DNA of 64,000 nucleotides from Bradyrhizobium aeschynomenes (lineage in GTDB: Bacteria > Pseudomonadota > Alphaproteobacteria > Rhizobiales > Xanthobacteraceae). The stretch is from the NCBI RefSeq assembly GCF_013178945.1, contig NZ_JABFDM010000006.1:62001-126000 (forward strand), written 5' to 3'. Below the pieces are notes generated by a model. It was not told the DNA's origin and ran no database searches. It saw nothing but the letters and a program-made list of their open reading frames with translations. Shown piece by piece: positions 55,288 through 64,000 of the stretch. A program made the translations under genes and the position numbers. Each line of letters starts with the position of its first letter. Within the stretch, counting starts at the first letter, position 1.

Positions 55288-55665
55288 TTCCGACTCCAAA
55301 TCAGCGATGCCGCCGCACGCGTCGGCTTAGCGCAAAAGTCCCAGGCGCCGGATCCAATTGGCTTGGACTTCTCAACGGACATGCCAAACTGTCTCCAGAC
55401 GAGGCCCGATTGATACAAAACAACAGAACGATACTGCTCATCTCGGAGTCTATTCTTGGAACAACATCCGACGTAGTCCGAATCGTTCGGCGGCCATTTT
55501 GAGGCTATGTCATGGCAACAAATGAAAGCAAGCAACGCCCGCCGCGAACCGGTGGAGCACGGAGTTCGCCGGGCAAGCGTCGCGCAATCATCACAACCAC
55601 AGCATGTGCCATAAAAAAATCCCCCGGCCAAGGACCGAGGGATCAGCACCGATATTAAGATTTCA
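55288..55665. other. intergenic region between tolC-like and popZ-like genes
   Basis: About 380 bp on the path from the tolC-like stop to the popZ-like start, both on the minus strand. It holds the tolC terminator at 55613-55643 and presumably the popZ-like promoter; I see no gene in it. Confidence 0.5.
55613..55643 (-). terminator. intrinsic terminator of the tolC-like gene
   Basis: On the minus strand CCTCGG and CCGGGG pair (one G-T) around TCCTTGG and are followed by seven T. It lies 23 bp after the stop. Confidence 0.8.
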
Positions 55666-57066
55666 CTAACGACCATCGGGGGTCCGTGCACCCGCCCAAC
55701 TGTCCCGAACCTGGTGGTAGTGCACGCTCGGATCGTAGGTGGTCGTCGGCAGGTTCAGCACCTGCGGCGAAAGGCGTCCGACGGTCTGAAGGACCGAATA
55801 GGATGCAACCACGCGGTCGTGCTGAGCGGTCACGAGCGAGACCCGCGCGTTGACGAGCGCCTGCTGGGCGTTCAGGACGTCGAGAGTGGTGCGCTGGCCG
55901 GCCTTGGCCTCCTCGCGGACGCCATTCAAGGCGATCTCCGAGGCCGAGACCTGGGCCTGCGCCGACTGCACCTGGGCCTTGCCGGCGAGCAGCTTGCCCC
56001 AGGCAGATACCACATCGGAGCGAGCCTGATCACGCGTCTGCTCAAGGACCAGACGCTGCTGCGACAACGACTCCTTGGATTGACGGATAAGCGCATATTC
56101 CGCGCCTCCGTTGTAGATCGGGACGTTCACCGAGGCGACGGCCGAAGCGGTGAAGCCACGGTAGGACTGCAGGCTCGACTCATAGCCTTGCTGAGCTTGA
56201 GCCTGGAGGTTGACCGTCGGCAGCAACGCACCTTCGTTGATCCTGACCTGCAGGTATTGGACGTCGATGCCGTACATCGCCGAGGTCACGCTCGGGCTTT
56301 CCGTCAGCGCCGTTTCGATCGACTGCTGCAGAGACGGCGGCAAGTACCGGTCGACAGGAGAGCCCGGCGCCAAGTTCTCGGGATCGTTGCCGATGATGCG
56401 GCGAAAATTCGAGCGCGTCGCAGTCAGGTTGGCTTCGGCCGTGAGCTGCTGGGTGCGGCCCGCGGCGAGCTGCGCTTCGGATTGTGCGACGTCGGTTCGG
56501 GTCACCTCGCCAACGTTGAAACGATCGCGGGTCTGCTTGAGTGTCTGCTCCAGCACCCGCGTGTTGCTGCGCTGGACCTCGACGATCGCCGCGTCGCGCA
56601 GATAGTCCATGTAGATAGTGGCCGCCTGCAGCAGGACCTGCTGCTCCAGCACGCGGAGGGCCTCGCGTTGCGCCGAGACGTTCGCCTCGGCCCTGCGCAC
56701 GCCGTTTGCCGTCTGCTGGCCGTTGTAGAGATTCTGGTTGACGGTCAGACCGACGCTGCGGGGCCTTTGTACGCCGTTAGCGGCCGGTGCCCCCGGCGCT
56801 GCCTGCAAGTCCGTATATTGAATGCCCGCTGTCGCAGTCAGATTGACCTTCGGCCGATACCCGGAGAGCGCCTGAGGGACGCCTTCGTCGACCGCACGCG
56901 CCTGCGCCCGCGACGCGTTCAGTTGCGGGTTGTTCTGATAAGCGCGCACCAGCGCAGCCTCGATCGTGTCGGCAAGCGCAGGCGCCGGGCCCGCACAAGC
57001 CATCACGAGAACCGCAGCCGCCGCCGCGGTGACGAGCTTCACCCCAAACATCCCTGTTCCATTCAT
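55666..57066 (-). CDS. tolC: TolC family outer membrane efflux protein
   Basis: A 466-residue outer-membrane channel for efflux or type I secretion. Signal peptide GVKLVTAAAAAVLVMACAGP with cleavage after PALA; then TIEAALVRAYQNNPQLNASR, GYRPKVNLTATAGIQY, and the internal repeat: RDRFNVGEVTRTDVAQSEAQ in the first half and REEAKAGQRTTLDVLNAQQA in the second. ATG 57066; ATG 57051 is an alternative. No partner efflux pump genes are adjacent. Confidence 0.93.
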   Translation of the reverse strand: MNGTGMFGVKLVTAAAAAVLVMACAGPAPALADTIEAALVRAYQNNPQLNASRAQARAVDEGVPQALSGYRPKVNLTATAGIQYTDLQAAPGAPAANGVQRPRSVGLTVNQNLYNGQQTANGVRRAEANVSAQREALRVLEQQVLLQAATIYMDYLRDAAIVEVQRSNTRVLEQTLKQTRDRFNVGEVTRTDVAQSEAQLAAGRTQQLTAEANLTATRSNFRRIIGNDPENLAPGSPVDRYLPPSLQQSIETALTESPSVTSAMYGIDVQYLQVRINEGALLPTVNLQAQAQQGYESSLQSYRGFTASAVASVNVPIYNGGAEYALIRQSKESLSQQRLVLEQTRDQARSDVVSAWGKLLAGKAQVQSAQAQVSASEIALNGVREEAKAGQRTTLDVLNAQQALVNARVSLVTAQHDRVVASYSVLQTVGRLSPQVLNLPTTTYDPSVHYHQVRDSWAGARTPDGR

Positions 57067-57277
57067 TTTGTTACCGGCTCGAACGCCAGAGCCGGGCCGT
57101 AACTTGTTGAAGAGACTCCCGCGCACCTCGCACCTTATTCCCCATGCAAGCGCAACGGAACCACCCTCCCCTGGAACTCCTGCGGAAATCTCCCCACGTG
57201 CAGCATCCGAGCCACACTTCTGATTTGAAACAGAATTTTGCCTGAGCGGAGCCGCCAAGACGACTCAACGACGTCCC

Positions 57278-57305
57278 ATTGCACGACCGGAATTGCACGA
57301 CCGGA
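57278..57305. repeat. 14-bp perfect tandem repeat (two units)
   Basis: ATTGCACGACCGGA twice in a row between the pcm-like stop and the tolC-like start. Confidence 0.7.
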
Positions 57306-57349
57306 TGACCGCGCGCCCGAGCGAATCGAGAGGGAACGTCGACGAACGT

Positions 57350-58015
57350 CTAGAACACGAACTCGGGGACCCGTTCGAGACCGGGAATGACCGGTGCCGC
57401 GGCATCGAAGAGGACCCTGCTGCCGATGTCACCATGCGATCGCGTAAAGATCATGGCACGGGCGGGCCTGGTTTTGGCGAAGACGCCGACGAGCCGTCCG
57501 GCGTCCTTGAGCTGGCGACAGAGGCCGTCGACAGCGATCTCGGTGGCCCCATTGAGCAGAATCACGTCGAACCGGCCGTCGGCCGGATCGCCCTGCACGG
57601 CAGGCGCCACGCGAATCGTAACAGGGCACCCTTCGGCCGCGCCGAGCAACTGCTTGGCACGGCCTTCCAAGGCGGGATCGATCTCGGTGGCGGTCACGCT
57701 GCCGGCCAGCCTGGCGGCCAGGGCGGCGAGATAGCCGGTCGCGCAGCCCACGACCAGGACGCTGTCGGTCGGCTTGATCTCGGCAGCCTGAAGCAGCTTT
57801 CCTGTCAGCATCGGCTTCATCAGAAACCGCTTCGTGCCAGCAGTTTCAGACACGTCGAGATCGAGATCCAGATAGGCCAGCGCCTGTCGGTCGGCGGGAG
57901 CATAAGCCTCCCGCGGCACGGTCAACATGGCGTCCAGCACGCGGTGGTCGGTAACGTCGTTGGTCCGTACCTGACCATCGACCATTTTCTGGCGCGCCGT
58001 CGCGAATGAAGACAT
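57350..58015 (-). CDS. pcm: protein-L-isoaspartate O-methyltransferase family protein
   Basis: A 221-residue SAM-dependent methyltransferase of the PCMT family. The N-terminal helix ATARQKMVDGQVRTNDVTDH and the SAM motif SVLVVGCATGYLAALAARLA are clear; KRFLMKPMLTGKLLQ matches the PCMT substrate loop. The typical Gly-rich loop reads VGCATGY rather than GxGSGY, so activity could differ; many rhizobial copies next to tolC look like this. ATG 58015. Confidence 0.88.
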   Translation of the reverse strand: MSSFATARQKMVDGQVRTNDVTDHRVLDAMLTVPREAYAPADRQALAYLDLDLDVSETAGTKRFLMKPMLTGKLLQAAEIKPTDSVLVVGCATGYLAALAARLAGSVTATEIDPALEGRAKQLLGAAEGCPVTIRVAPAVQGDPADGRFDVILLNGATEIAVDGLCRQLKDAGRLVGVFAKTRPARAMIFTRSHGDIGSRVLFDAAAPVIPGLERVPEFVF

Positions 58016-58141
58016 GAGCAGACCTGCAAGCAAAGCGGATGGACCGCGAACGATCTGCGCAATCTTTTGGTACAAGGCTCCCGAAAAGGCAACACGCGGT
58101 TCGAACGGATCCGCCGCGATGTCCGGTGATCGTCGACGGGA

Positions 58142-58327
58142 CTACTCGATCACCACAGCCAGCCGGCCGATCAGTTGCACGATCTCGTCCAGATGCTCCG
58201 ATTCGCCGCGCGTCACGGCGTCGGCCAATCGCGTGAGGCACTCGTCATCGCTGAGACGCTCGAGCGGGTCGGGAATCAGCGAGGGCGCAGCGACAGCCTG
58301 GGTAAACTGGATGATGGTGTTCGGCAT
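58142..58327 (-). CDS. small hypothetical protein (61 aa)
   Basis: Sequence MPNTIIQFTQAVAAPSLIPD followed by PLERLSDDECLTRLADAVTR, then an amphipathic helix ending LIGRLAVVIE. ATG 58327 with GGGGAG at good spacing. Looks like a real small acidic protein; no family recognised. Confidence 0.6.
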   Translation of the reverse strand: MPNTIIQFTQAVAAPSLIPDPLERLSDDECLTRLADAVTRGESEHLDEIVQLIGRLAVVIE

Positions 58328-58583
58328 CTGACAACACTCCCCTGACCCGGTGACTGGCAAGTTCCAGCAACTATCGGTGCCGGTTTGCCGCCGTCCAAGT
58401 GAAATTCTTGTCATCCAACTGTGGGCGCCAGCTGCCCACCAACCGTTCAAAATCAGAGTAAGCTGCTGAAAAATCATGAAATTGGCTGCGCAACCGTAAT
58501 TGTCATCGAGATGCGATTTCGTTCTATGCAAGGCGAAAGGGCTTTGTTATACGCACCCCGCTCGCGAACATTGCTTCGCCTGT

Positions 58584-58658
58584 TCCTCGGTAGCTCAGCG
58601 GTAGAGCATTCGACTGTTAATCGAATGGTCGCTGGTTCGAATCCAGCCCGGGGAGCCA
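58584..58658 (+). tRNA. tRNA-Asn: tRNA-Asn (GUU)
   Basis: A complete cloverleaf: acceptor TCCTCGG pairs with CCGGGGA, D-arm GCTC-AGCGGTA-GAGC, anticodon loop CTGTTAA with GUU at 58616-58618, T-arm CTGG-TTCGAAT-CCAG, discriminator G and encoded CCA (58656-58658). No integrase or direct repeat at its 3' end. Confidence 0.97.
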
Positions 58659-58872
58659 TTCTGGCCATGCCGAATGGTTCTTCTTCACCCCCATCTCTTC
58701 ACCCCGTGAATGATCCCTCTCGGCGTTCGGTGCGGACCGATGCGCTGCCACATGGGCAGCCCGCACGATCACCGGCCGAATCCAGCCGGGATCTGCTCGC
58801 GGAGGGCCCGTCTTGACGGCGCCCGAGGGCTCGGGCAAGCGGGGCCCGACCTCCTGCGAGTGACGACCAGAG

Positions 58873-59376
58873 ATGCCCATTTCCGATCATCTGAAAGCCA
58901 TCCGCAGCAAGATCGGCCACGATCTCCTGGCGACGACGGCGGTCTCGATCTCCATTTTCGACGACCAAGGCCGAATCCTGCTGGGGCGCGACGCCGAAAC
59001 CAACCTTTGGACCTTGCCCGGCGGCGCCATCGATCCGAACGAGCATCCGGCCGACGCAGCCAGCCGAGAATGCTTCGAGGAGACTGGGCTCATCGTGCGG
59101 CCGCGGCGCCTGCTCGGCGTCTTCGGCGGCCCCGAATTTCTCATCCGCTACCCCAATGGCGACCTGACCTATTACACCGTGATCGCCTTTGAAGCCGTGA
59201 TCGTCGGCGGCGCGCTCGTGCCCGACGGCGAGGAGATCGCGACCCTGCGATTCGTCGATCGCGAGGAATGGGAACAGCTCCCAGTGTCGCCGTCGAGCCG
59301 AATCATCTCTCGCCAGGCGTTTGACCACGAGGTGGCACCGTATTTTGCTGCAGCAGGCTGGCAGCCCGAGAACTGA
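58873..59376 (+). CDS. Nudix hydrolase
   Basis: A 167-residue pyrophosphohydrolase. The Nudix box is intact between G51 and L73: GAIDPNE, then REC with FEETGL, giving the metal-binding REUxEExGU. ILLGRDAETNLWTLPGG precedes it. Substrate cannot be told; such proteins clean up oxidised or modified nucleotides or nucleoside diphosphate sugars. ATG 58873. Confidence 0.9.
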   Translation: MPISDHLKAIRSKIGHDLLATTAVSISIFDDQGRILLGRDAETNLWTLPGGAIDPNEHPADAASRECFEETGLIVRPRRLLGVFGGPEFLIRYPNGDLTYYTVIAFEAVIVGGALVPDGEEIATLRFVDREEWEQLPVSPSSRIISRQAFDHEVAPYFAAAGWQPEN

Positions 59377-59410
59377 TCTCCGAGCCCCGATACACCAAGG
59401 CCCTGCAACG

Positions 59411-60256
59411 TTGGACCCTGTCGCTGCCATTCTGATGCTGCTGGCTGGTCTGTTGCATGCGACCTGGCATGCGATCGTCAAGACCGGCAGCGGGCTGTCC
59501 ATCCTGGCCGGCATGGGTCTGGTGAGCAGCGTGCTGACGATGCCCTTCATGTTCGTCGTTCCAATGCCATCCGGATCGACATGGCCTATCATTCTCGCTT
59601 CGCTCGTTTTGCACGCCGGATACAAGACAAGTCTGGCAACGGCCTACCGCTCGGCCGAGTTCGGGCGCTCCTACCCGATCGCCCGCGGCACCGTGCCACT
59701 GTTCGCGACGCTGTTCGCCTATGTCGGGCTGCAGCAACGGCCCGGCCTCGAGCAGCTCGTCGGCGTCCTCATCGTCGTCCTTGGCATCCTCGGCCTTGCA
59801 CGTGACCGCATCCATGGTCCGATCGACCGCCGTGCGTTCTGGGCTGCAGTCTCTGCCGCGGCCATGGTCGCCGCCTACTCTGTCGTTGATGGCGCGGGCA
59901 CCAGGCAGATCGAGGGATGGGCGTCATTCACGGTCTGGCTGATCGTGCTCGACAGCGTCGTCTTCTTCGGTGTCGCGACAGCACTGCAAGGCCCGGCAAT
60001 CCTGTCGGATATTCGTAACGCCCTGCTCCCGGTTCTCGTCGCGGGAGCATTGGGCGTCATCTCGTTCGCCGTTTTCCTGTGGGCCCTGAGCCGAAATCCG
60101 ATCGCCAGCGTCGTCGCCTTTCGCGAATGCAGCGTCTTGTTTGCGACGTTGATCGGCGTGCTGTTTCTGAAAGAGCGTCCAACACCACGACGGCTCTGCT
60201 GCGCAGCACTGATCGCAGGAGGCCTGGTCGTCATCGCATTGCTCAAGCCGGCCTGA
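59411..60256 (+). CDS. EamA/DMT family transporter
   Basis: A 281-residue membrane protein with about ten helices in two EamA repeats (ILMLLAGLLHATWHAIVKTG, and FRECSVLFATLIGVLFLKER). It is a drug/metabolite-type exporter or permease of unknown substrate. The likely start is TTG 59411; ATG 59435 would cut the first residues of helix 1. It follows the Nudix gene by ~35 bp. Confidence 0.85.
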   Translation: MDPVAAILMLLAGLLHATWHAIVKTGSGLSILAGMGLVSSVLTMPFMFVVPMPSGSTWPIILASLVLHAGYKTSLATAYRSAEFGRSYPIARGTVPLFATLFAYVGLQQRPGLEQLVGVLIVVLGILGLARDRIHGPIDRRAFWAAVSAAAMVAAYSVVDGAGTRQIEGWASFTVWLIVLDSVVFFGVATALQGPAILSDIRNALLPVLVAGALGVISFAVFLWALSRNPIASVVAFRECSVLFATLIGVLFLKERPTPRRLCCAALIAGGLVVIALLKPA

Positions 60257-60490
60257 GCTATCCTGTCGCTGCACCCTGCGGAGGAACGCTGCCGAACGCC
60301 ATAGTTCCATGTTCATCGCAGTGTGCATAGATGTGCCGCGATGATGCACGAGAACGAAACTTCCGTAAAACTCCTGGTTGCAAATCGGAGGCAACTAATT
60401 CAGTGTTAATCACTTTGTCATTTTTGAGTCCCGGCCCCATTGTCCTTGTAGCGTGAGAGTCCTTCAGTCCAGCTGATACTGAGGTGGCCC

Positions 60491-60937
60491 ATGCCTACTG
60501 TCCTCATTATTGATGATGATTATGCCACGCGCGCTGCGCTGGAAACGTTGTTGAAGAAGAAGCGATTCTGCGTGTTTCTTGCGCCGGACGGACCAACCGG
60601 CATTCGGCTGATCGGCAGCGTCTCGTTCGATGCCGTCGTGATCGACATGTTCATGCCGGGCATGGACGGAATCGCGACCATTCGCGAGCTTATCAAGATT
60701 GATCCCACGGTGCCGTTCATCGCGATCTCCGGCTACGCCTTCACCGACAAGAAGCAGGGAGCTCCGGACTTCCTCGGCATGGCGATCAAGCTCGGAGCGA
60801 CGGCGGCTCTGCAGAAGCCGTTCGACATTCTTGACCTGCTCGAGGCCGTGGATCGCGCGATCGAGGTCCGTCAACAGCTGCTGGTCGAAGCCCGGCAACC
60901 CGGCTCTGCAGCCACATCTGTCAGGAAAGCCTCATGA
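60491..60937 (+). CDS. receiver-only response regulator 1
   Basis: A 148-residue CheY-like protein with no output domain. Acidic pocket DDD at 8-10, phospho-acceptor D52 (VVIDMFMPGMDG), Lys in LQKPFD. Between the switch Ser (SGYAF) and the Lys it has an extra loop containing GAPDFLGMA. It is translationally coupled to the next gene (ATGA). No sensor kinase is in the neighbourhood. Confidence 0.92.
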   Translation: MPTVLIIDDDYATRAALETLLKKKRFCVFLAPDGPTGIRLIGSVSFDAVVIDMFMPGMDGIATIRELIKIDPTVPFIAISGYAFTDKKQGAPDFLGMAIKLGATAALQKPFDILDLLEAVDRAIEVRQQLLVEARQPGSAATSVRKAS

Positions 60938-61350
60938 CGAACATCCTGGTTGTCGATGACGAGGTTGGCGTCTGCTGTGTCATCCAACACCTTCTGGTTC
61001 GCGAAGGCTATGCTGTCACCGCTGTCACGGACGGTCGACTGGCGATGGACGCCGTGGCACGCGACGATTTCGCCGCCGCCCTGATCGATCTCAACTTGGC
61101 CGATATGGACGGTAACGAGGTCATTCGGGCCGCGCGAGCAGCGCGGCCGCACATGCCGATCGTGATGATGTCGGGCATGGTACTGGAGTCCGGACATGGC
61201 ACGCCCGACTTCCTCGGACTCTCGGCCCGGGTGGTCGGCCTGCATCGTCTGGCAAAGCCGTTCAAGCCACGCGATCTGTCGCAGCTGATGCGAGACATTC
61301 TCGCGCACGACGCCGAGCCCCTTGCCGTCGCGACGATGACCCGGCAGTAG
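60934..61350 (+). CDS. receiver-only response regulator 2
   Basis: A 138-residue receiver: DDE pocket at 8-10, D52 (ALIDLNLADMDG), LAKPFK. It has the same extra loop, reading GTPDFLGLS, after SGMVL. Start overlaps the stop of the first regulator. Likely a tandem duplicate that acts in a phosphorelay or on a distant kinase. Confidence 0.92.
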   Translation: MTNILVVDDEVGVCCVIQHLLVREGYAVTAVTDGRLAMDAVARDDFAAALIDLNLADMDGNEVIRAARAARPHMPIVMMSGMVLESGHGTPDFLGLSARVVGLHRLAKPFKPRDLSQLMRDILAHDAEPLAVATMTRQ

Positions 61351-61884
61351 GATGACGCGGACGTGAGTCGTTGACGCGCGCGCCGGCTCCGCCGTTCGTT
61401 ACGGGACGGCATGCGTCGCCGACAGTCGGGGCCGCCGCGCGCGAGTCGCCGAATTGCAGCGGTGCACATTCATGCCGGAACGCGCGCTCGCGAGGTTGAC
61501 TCGTCAGCCCCGGGCGATCGCGAATCGCCTGAACGGCCGGCGCCGGACTGATGCGAGAAGGAACAGGTTCAGAAAGAGCTTGAGCGTCGAGCTTGGCGAA
61601 GCTCGATAGCCTGCGACAAAGCGTCGTCCGAATCGCGGCTTCATCTTTTTCATCCCATTCTATCCGGACACGCGCTGTCCTGGAGCCATTGAGGAACGAT
61701 TAAGTTCGATGGGATGTGACCTCGTTCACACCAGACGGCTCGCAGACTGAGATACCTATCGCTGGAACGAAAGGCACCGGTAACCAATTAGGTCTTTCGC
61801 TCCGGATCGATAGAATTTGAGTGATCCGCTCAATTTGAACAAAGTGAAGCTTTGCGATCTTGCTCGCAGTTGCGCGAGGTCACG
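61351..61884. other. intergenic region before the 59-aa ORF
   Basis: About 530 bp. A perfect 8-bp stem TCGAGCTT-GGCG-AAGCTCGA lies at 61587-61606. From about 61640 GC drops (for example TTTGAGTGATCCGCTCAATTT at 61816-61836, itself an inverted repeat GAGTGATCCGCTC). I see no convincing gene. Confidence 0.45.
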
Positions 61885-62064
61885 ATGAGCGAAGCCGAAT
61901 ACGAGTTGTTGATGGACGTTGTAAGAACGGCTATTGCGCCAGAGCTTGAGATCGATTCCATGGCCCGCTTGTTTTCAATTTCAACCTTCCCGAAGGCTGC
62001 CAACGACAATCAGGGCGCTTGGCCGCTGATCCCGTTTCCGGATGGCTGGTTCGCGGCCTGCTGA
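61885..62064 (+). CDS. small hypothetical protein (59 aa)
   Basis: MSEAEYELLMDVVRTAIAPE leads into an end with FPKAANDNQGAWPLIPFPDG. The AANDN motif recurs in small rhizobial proteins (recollection). ATG 61885 with GAGG six bases upstream. Unknown function. Confidence 0.6.
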   Translation: MSEAEYELLMDVVRTAIAPELEIDSMARLFSISTFPKAANDNQGAWPLIPFPDGWFAAC

Positions 62065-62197
62065 TTGCTGCCGGTCCTGCCTGCGTCCGGTTAGCCTCGA
62101 GATCCGATCAACGGCCACCATCTGACTTGGCGCGTCGCCGATTGCCGTCGATTCAATGGCGACGGCTCCGAGGCCGCCGCCATGCTGATCCCGCCGG

Positions 62198-63940
62198 CTA
62201 CTTCTTGATGGCGAAGACCCAGACCACGCCGCCTTGCGGCACGTTGTCCTCCAGCCCCGTGTTCCCCTTGGCGAGCGCATCCTGAATGCGCTGCGCATCG
62301 ACGCCCCAGCCGGACTGCACGGCGATGTACTGGGTACCGTCGACCTCATAGGCAACCGGCATGCCCATGATTCCCGAGTTGGTCTTCTGCTCCCACAGCA
62401 GCTCACCGGTCTTGGCGTGGAAGGCGCGGAACATCCGGTCGTTGGTACCGCCAACCAGGACGAGATCGCCCGCGGTCGCCGTCACCGAGCCGAACAATTG
62501 CGACTTCGGGAAGTTGTGCGACCAGACCTTCTTGCCTGACGCCGGATCCCAGGCCTGCAGCTCGCCGAAATGATCCGCGCCGGGCCGCACCGTCAACCCG
62601 ATGTCCTCGGCCTTGGTGCCGAGCCAGAGCTGCCCGGGAACGAGCGGCAGCTTCTCGCCGGTAAAGCCGCCGCAGAAGTTCTCGTTGGCCGGCACGTAGA
62701 CGAAGCGCGTCTTCTGGCTGTACGCCGCCGACGGCCAATCCTTACCGCCCCAGAGCGATGGACAGAAATCGACGCGCTTGCCGAGCGTCGGCTTGTGCGC
62801 GGGATCGACGATCGGCCGCCCCGTCTCCGGCTCGATGCCCTTCCAGACGTCGGTGTGAACGAAGTTCCAGCCGTTGACGTATTTGATGCGCTCCGGCGTG
62901 CTCTCGAGCACCCAGAAGATCGCATCGCGTCCGGGATGGATCAGGCTCTTGAAGGTGCGGCCGTCGCGCTGCAGATCGATCAGCATGGGTGCATCGACCT
63001 CATCCCAATCCCATGAATCGTTCTGGTGATATTGGAAGTGCGTCTTGATCTTGCCGGTCGACGGATCGAGCGCGATGACCGAGCTGGTATAGAGATTGTC
63101 ACCGGGATGCAGGTTCCCCGGCCATGGTGCGGCGTTGCCCACGCCCCAATACACCGTCTTCGTGTCCTTGTCGTAGGTGCCGGTCATCCAGGCAGAACCA
63201 CCGCCGTTCTTCCAATCGTCGCCACTCCAGGTGTCATGCCCGGGCTCGCCCTCGGCCGGGATCGTGAAGGTGCGCCACAGCTCCTTGCCGTCCTCGGCAT
63301 CGTAAGCGGCGACATAGCCGCGCACGCCGAACTCTCCGCCCGAGCCGCCGACCATGACCTTGCCGTCGACGACGAGCGGCATCAGCGTGAGATATTGTCC
63401 CTTCTTGTAGTCCTGGACCTTCTTGTCCCACAGCACCTTGCCGGTCTTGGCGTCGAGCGCGACGAGATGATCGTCCGTGGTGGCGAGATAGAGCTTGTCC
63501 TGCCACAACCCGACGCCGCGGTTGGTCGGATGCAGCTGGAACAGATCCTCGGGCAGCTCGCGCTTGTAGCGCCAGTACTGATCGCCGGTCTTGGCATTGA
63601 GCGCGATCACCTGCCCCATCGGCGTCGTGATGAACATGACGCCGTTGTTCACCAGCGGCGGCGCCTCGTGCCCCTCGACCACGCCAGTAGCGAAGGTCCA
63701 GACCGGCACCATGCTCTTGACGTTGGCGGTATTGATCTGGTCGAGCGGGCTGTAGCCATGGCCATCATAGGTGCGGCGATAGAGCATCCAGTTGCCGGGC
63801 TCCGGATTTTCGAGCCGCGCCGGCGTAACCGGACTGTAATTGTCGATCGGACCGGCGATGGCCGCCGGTGCGGCGAGACAGCTGAACGCGACGGCGCTCG
63901 ATAGCAGCCATTGTTTGATCGTGGTGGACGTGATGGACAT
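62198..63940 (-). CDS. PQQ-dependent alcohol dehydrogenase, lanthanide-type active site
   Basis: A 580-residue periplasmic quinoprotein of the methanol/ethanol dehydrogenase family. Signal peptide with cleavage near AIAG. The propeller repeats are clear (ALDAKTGKVLWDKKV, AYDAEDGKELWRTF). The catalytic Asp is D311 in SWDWDE; the residue two positions on is also Asp (D313), the mark of lanthanide-binding enzymes, with E203 (GGEFGVRG) and N269 (GVGNAAPW) as further metal ligands. The vicinal Cys-Cys of classical enzymes is absent. ATG 63940 has GGGGAGG seven bases upstream; a TTG six bases earlier is less likely. Confidence 0.93.
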   Translation of the reverse strand: MSITSTTIKQWLLSSAVAFSCLAAPAAIAGPIDNYSPVTPARLENPEPGNWMLYRRTYDGHGYSPLDQINTANVKSMVPVWTFATGVVEGHEAPPLVNNGVMFITTPMGQVIALNAKTGDQYWRYKRELPEDLFQLHPTNRGVGLWQDKLYLATTDDHLVALDAKTGKVLWDKKVQDYKKGQYLTLMPLVVDGKVMVGGSGGEFGVRGYVAAYDAEDGKELWRTFTIPAEGEPGHDTWSGDDWKNGGGSAWMTGTYDKDTKTVYWGVGNAAPWPGNLHPGDNLYTSSVIALDPSTGKIKTHFQYHQNDSWDWDEVDAPMLIDLQRDGRTFKSLIHPGRDAIFWVLESTPERIKYVNGWNFVHTDVWKGIEPETGRPIVDPAHKPTLGKRVDFCPSLWGGKDWPSAAYSQKTRFVYVPANENFCGGFTGEKLPLVPGQLWLGTKAEDIGLTVRPGADHFGELQAWDPASGKKVWSHNFPKSQLFGSVTATAGDLVLVGGTNDRMFRAFHAKTGELLWEQKTNSGIMGMPVAYEVDGTQYIAVQSGWGVDAQRIQDALAKGNTGLEDNVPQGGVVWVFAIKK

Positions 63941-64000
63941 GGACAAACCTCCCCTGCTTCGTTTTTCGCTTCAATTGTCGTGACAGTAATTTGTCGTGAC

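Noticed and set aside
58584..58660. tRNA-Asn as an attachment site for an integrated element
   Set aside because: No integrase, no direct repeat of the tRNA 3' end, and ordinary genes on both sides.

Overview
The window is GC-rich and gene-dense, and looks like the chromosome of an alphaproteobacterium of the order Hyphomicrobiales, most likely Bradyrhizobium or a close relative. This rests on the gene order dusB(nifR3)-ntrB-ntrC-ntrY-ntrX-hfq-hflX lying divergent to a fused ispDF, on DUF1127 and DUF2497/PopZ-like proteins, on many separate TRAP and Liv-type importers, and on several families of short palindromic intergenic repeats. No plasmid, phage, transposase, integrase, CRISPR array or rRNA operon is visible. 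One tRNA gene is present, tRNA-Asn(GUU) at 58584-58658.

Layout. 1-7229: the end of an alpha/beta hydrolase, then a housekeeping run: DD-carboxypeptidase, tmk, holB, metG (with an unusual ~200-residue Lys/Ala-rich leader), a TatD-type hydrolase and a metallo-beta-lactamase-fold hydrolase, most of them overlapping start-to-stop. 7382-9224: an ABM-domain protein, a small hypothetical protein and a cluster of palindromic repeats. 9225-13836 (minus): a TRAP importer (dctP and fused dctQM) followed directly by an acyl-CoA ligase, probably one import-and-activate operon. 14269-23614: small hypothetical genes, a paralogous pair of single-pass membrane coiled-coil proteins, and between them a branched-chain-amino-acid-type ABC importer whose two ATPases are fused. 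23795-27146: a GH1 beta-glucosidase with a Tat-like leader and a three-gene cobalt-type nitrile hydratase operon. 27312-33059: a hypothetical acidic protein, queC, mazG, a degraded RES-domain fragment, and a two-gene module with a multi-domain peptidoglycan-hydrolase-like protein and a lipoprotein. 33248-42729 (minus): the nitrogen-regulation cluster with hfq and hflX. 43092-51323: ispDF, a CinA C-terminal amidase, DUF1127 and HD-domain genes, a large structured intergenic repeat, a soluble chemoreceptor, a COQ10-like protein, lipA and a 3-methyladenine DNA glycosylase. 51412-58327 (minus): valS, a PopZ-like protein, a TolC-type outer membrane protein, an isoaspartate methyltransferase-like protein and a 61-residue protein. 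58584-63940: tRNA-Asn, a Nudix hydrolase, an EamA transporter, a tandem pair of receiver-only response regulators, a 59-residue protein and a PQQ alcohol dehydrogenase with a lanthanide-type active site.

The clearest functional blocks are nitrogen sensing (two two-component systems plus Hfq/HflX), uptake of small organic acids and amino acids, nitrile hydration and periplasmic alcohol oxidation. No single locus is plainly a new defence or mobile system. The best leads for something undescribed are the histone-H1-like extension on MetRS, the hairpin-within-hairpin repeat at 47147-47249, the PG-hydrolase/lipoprotein pair, the twin receiver proteins with a shared extra loop, and an intrinsic terminator sitting just in front of the DUF1127 gene.
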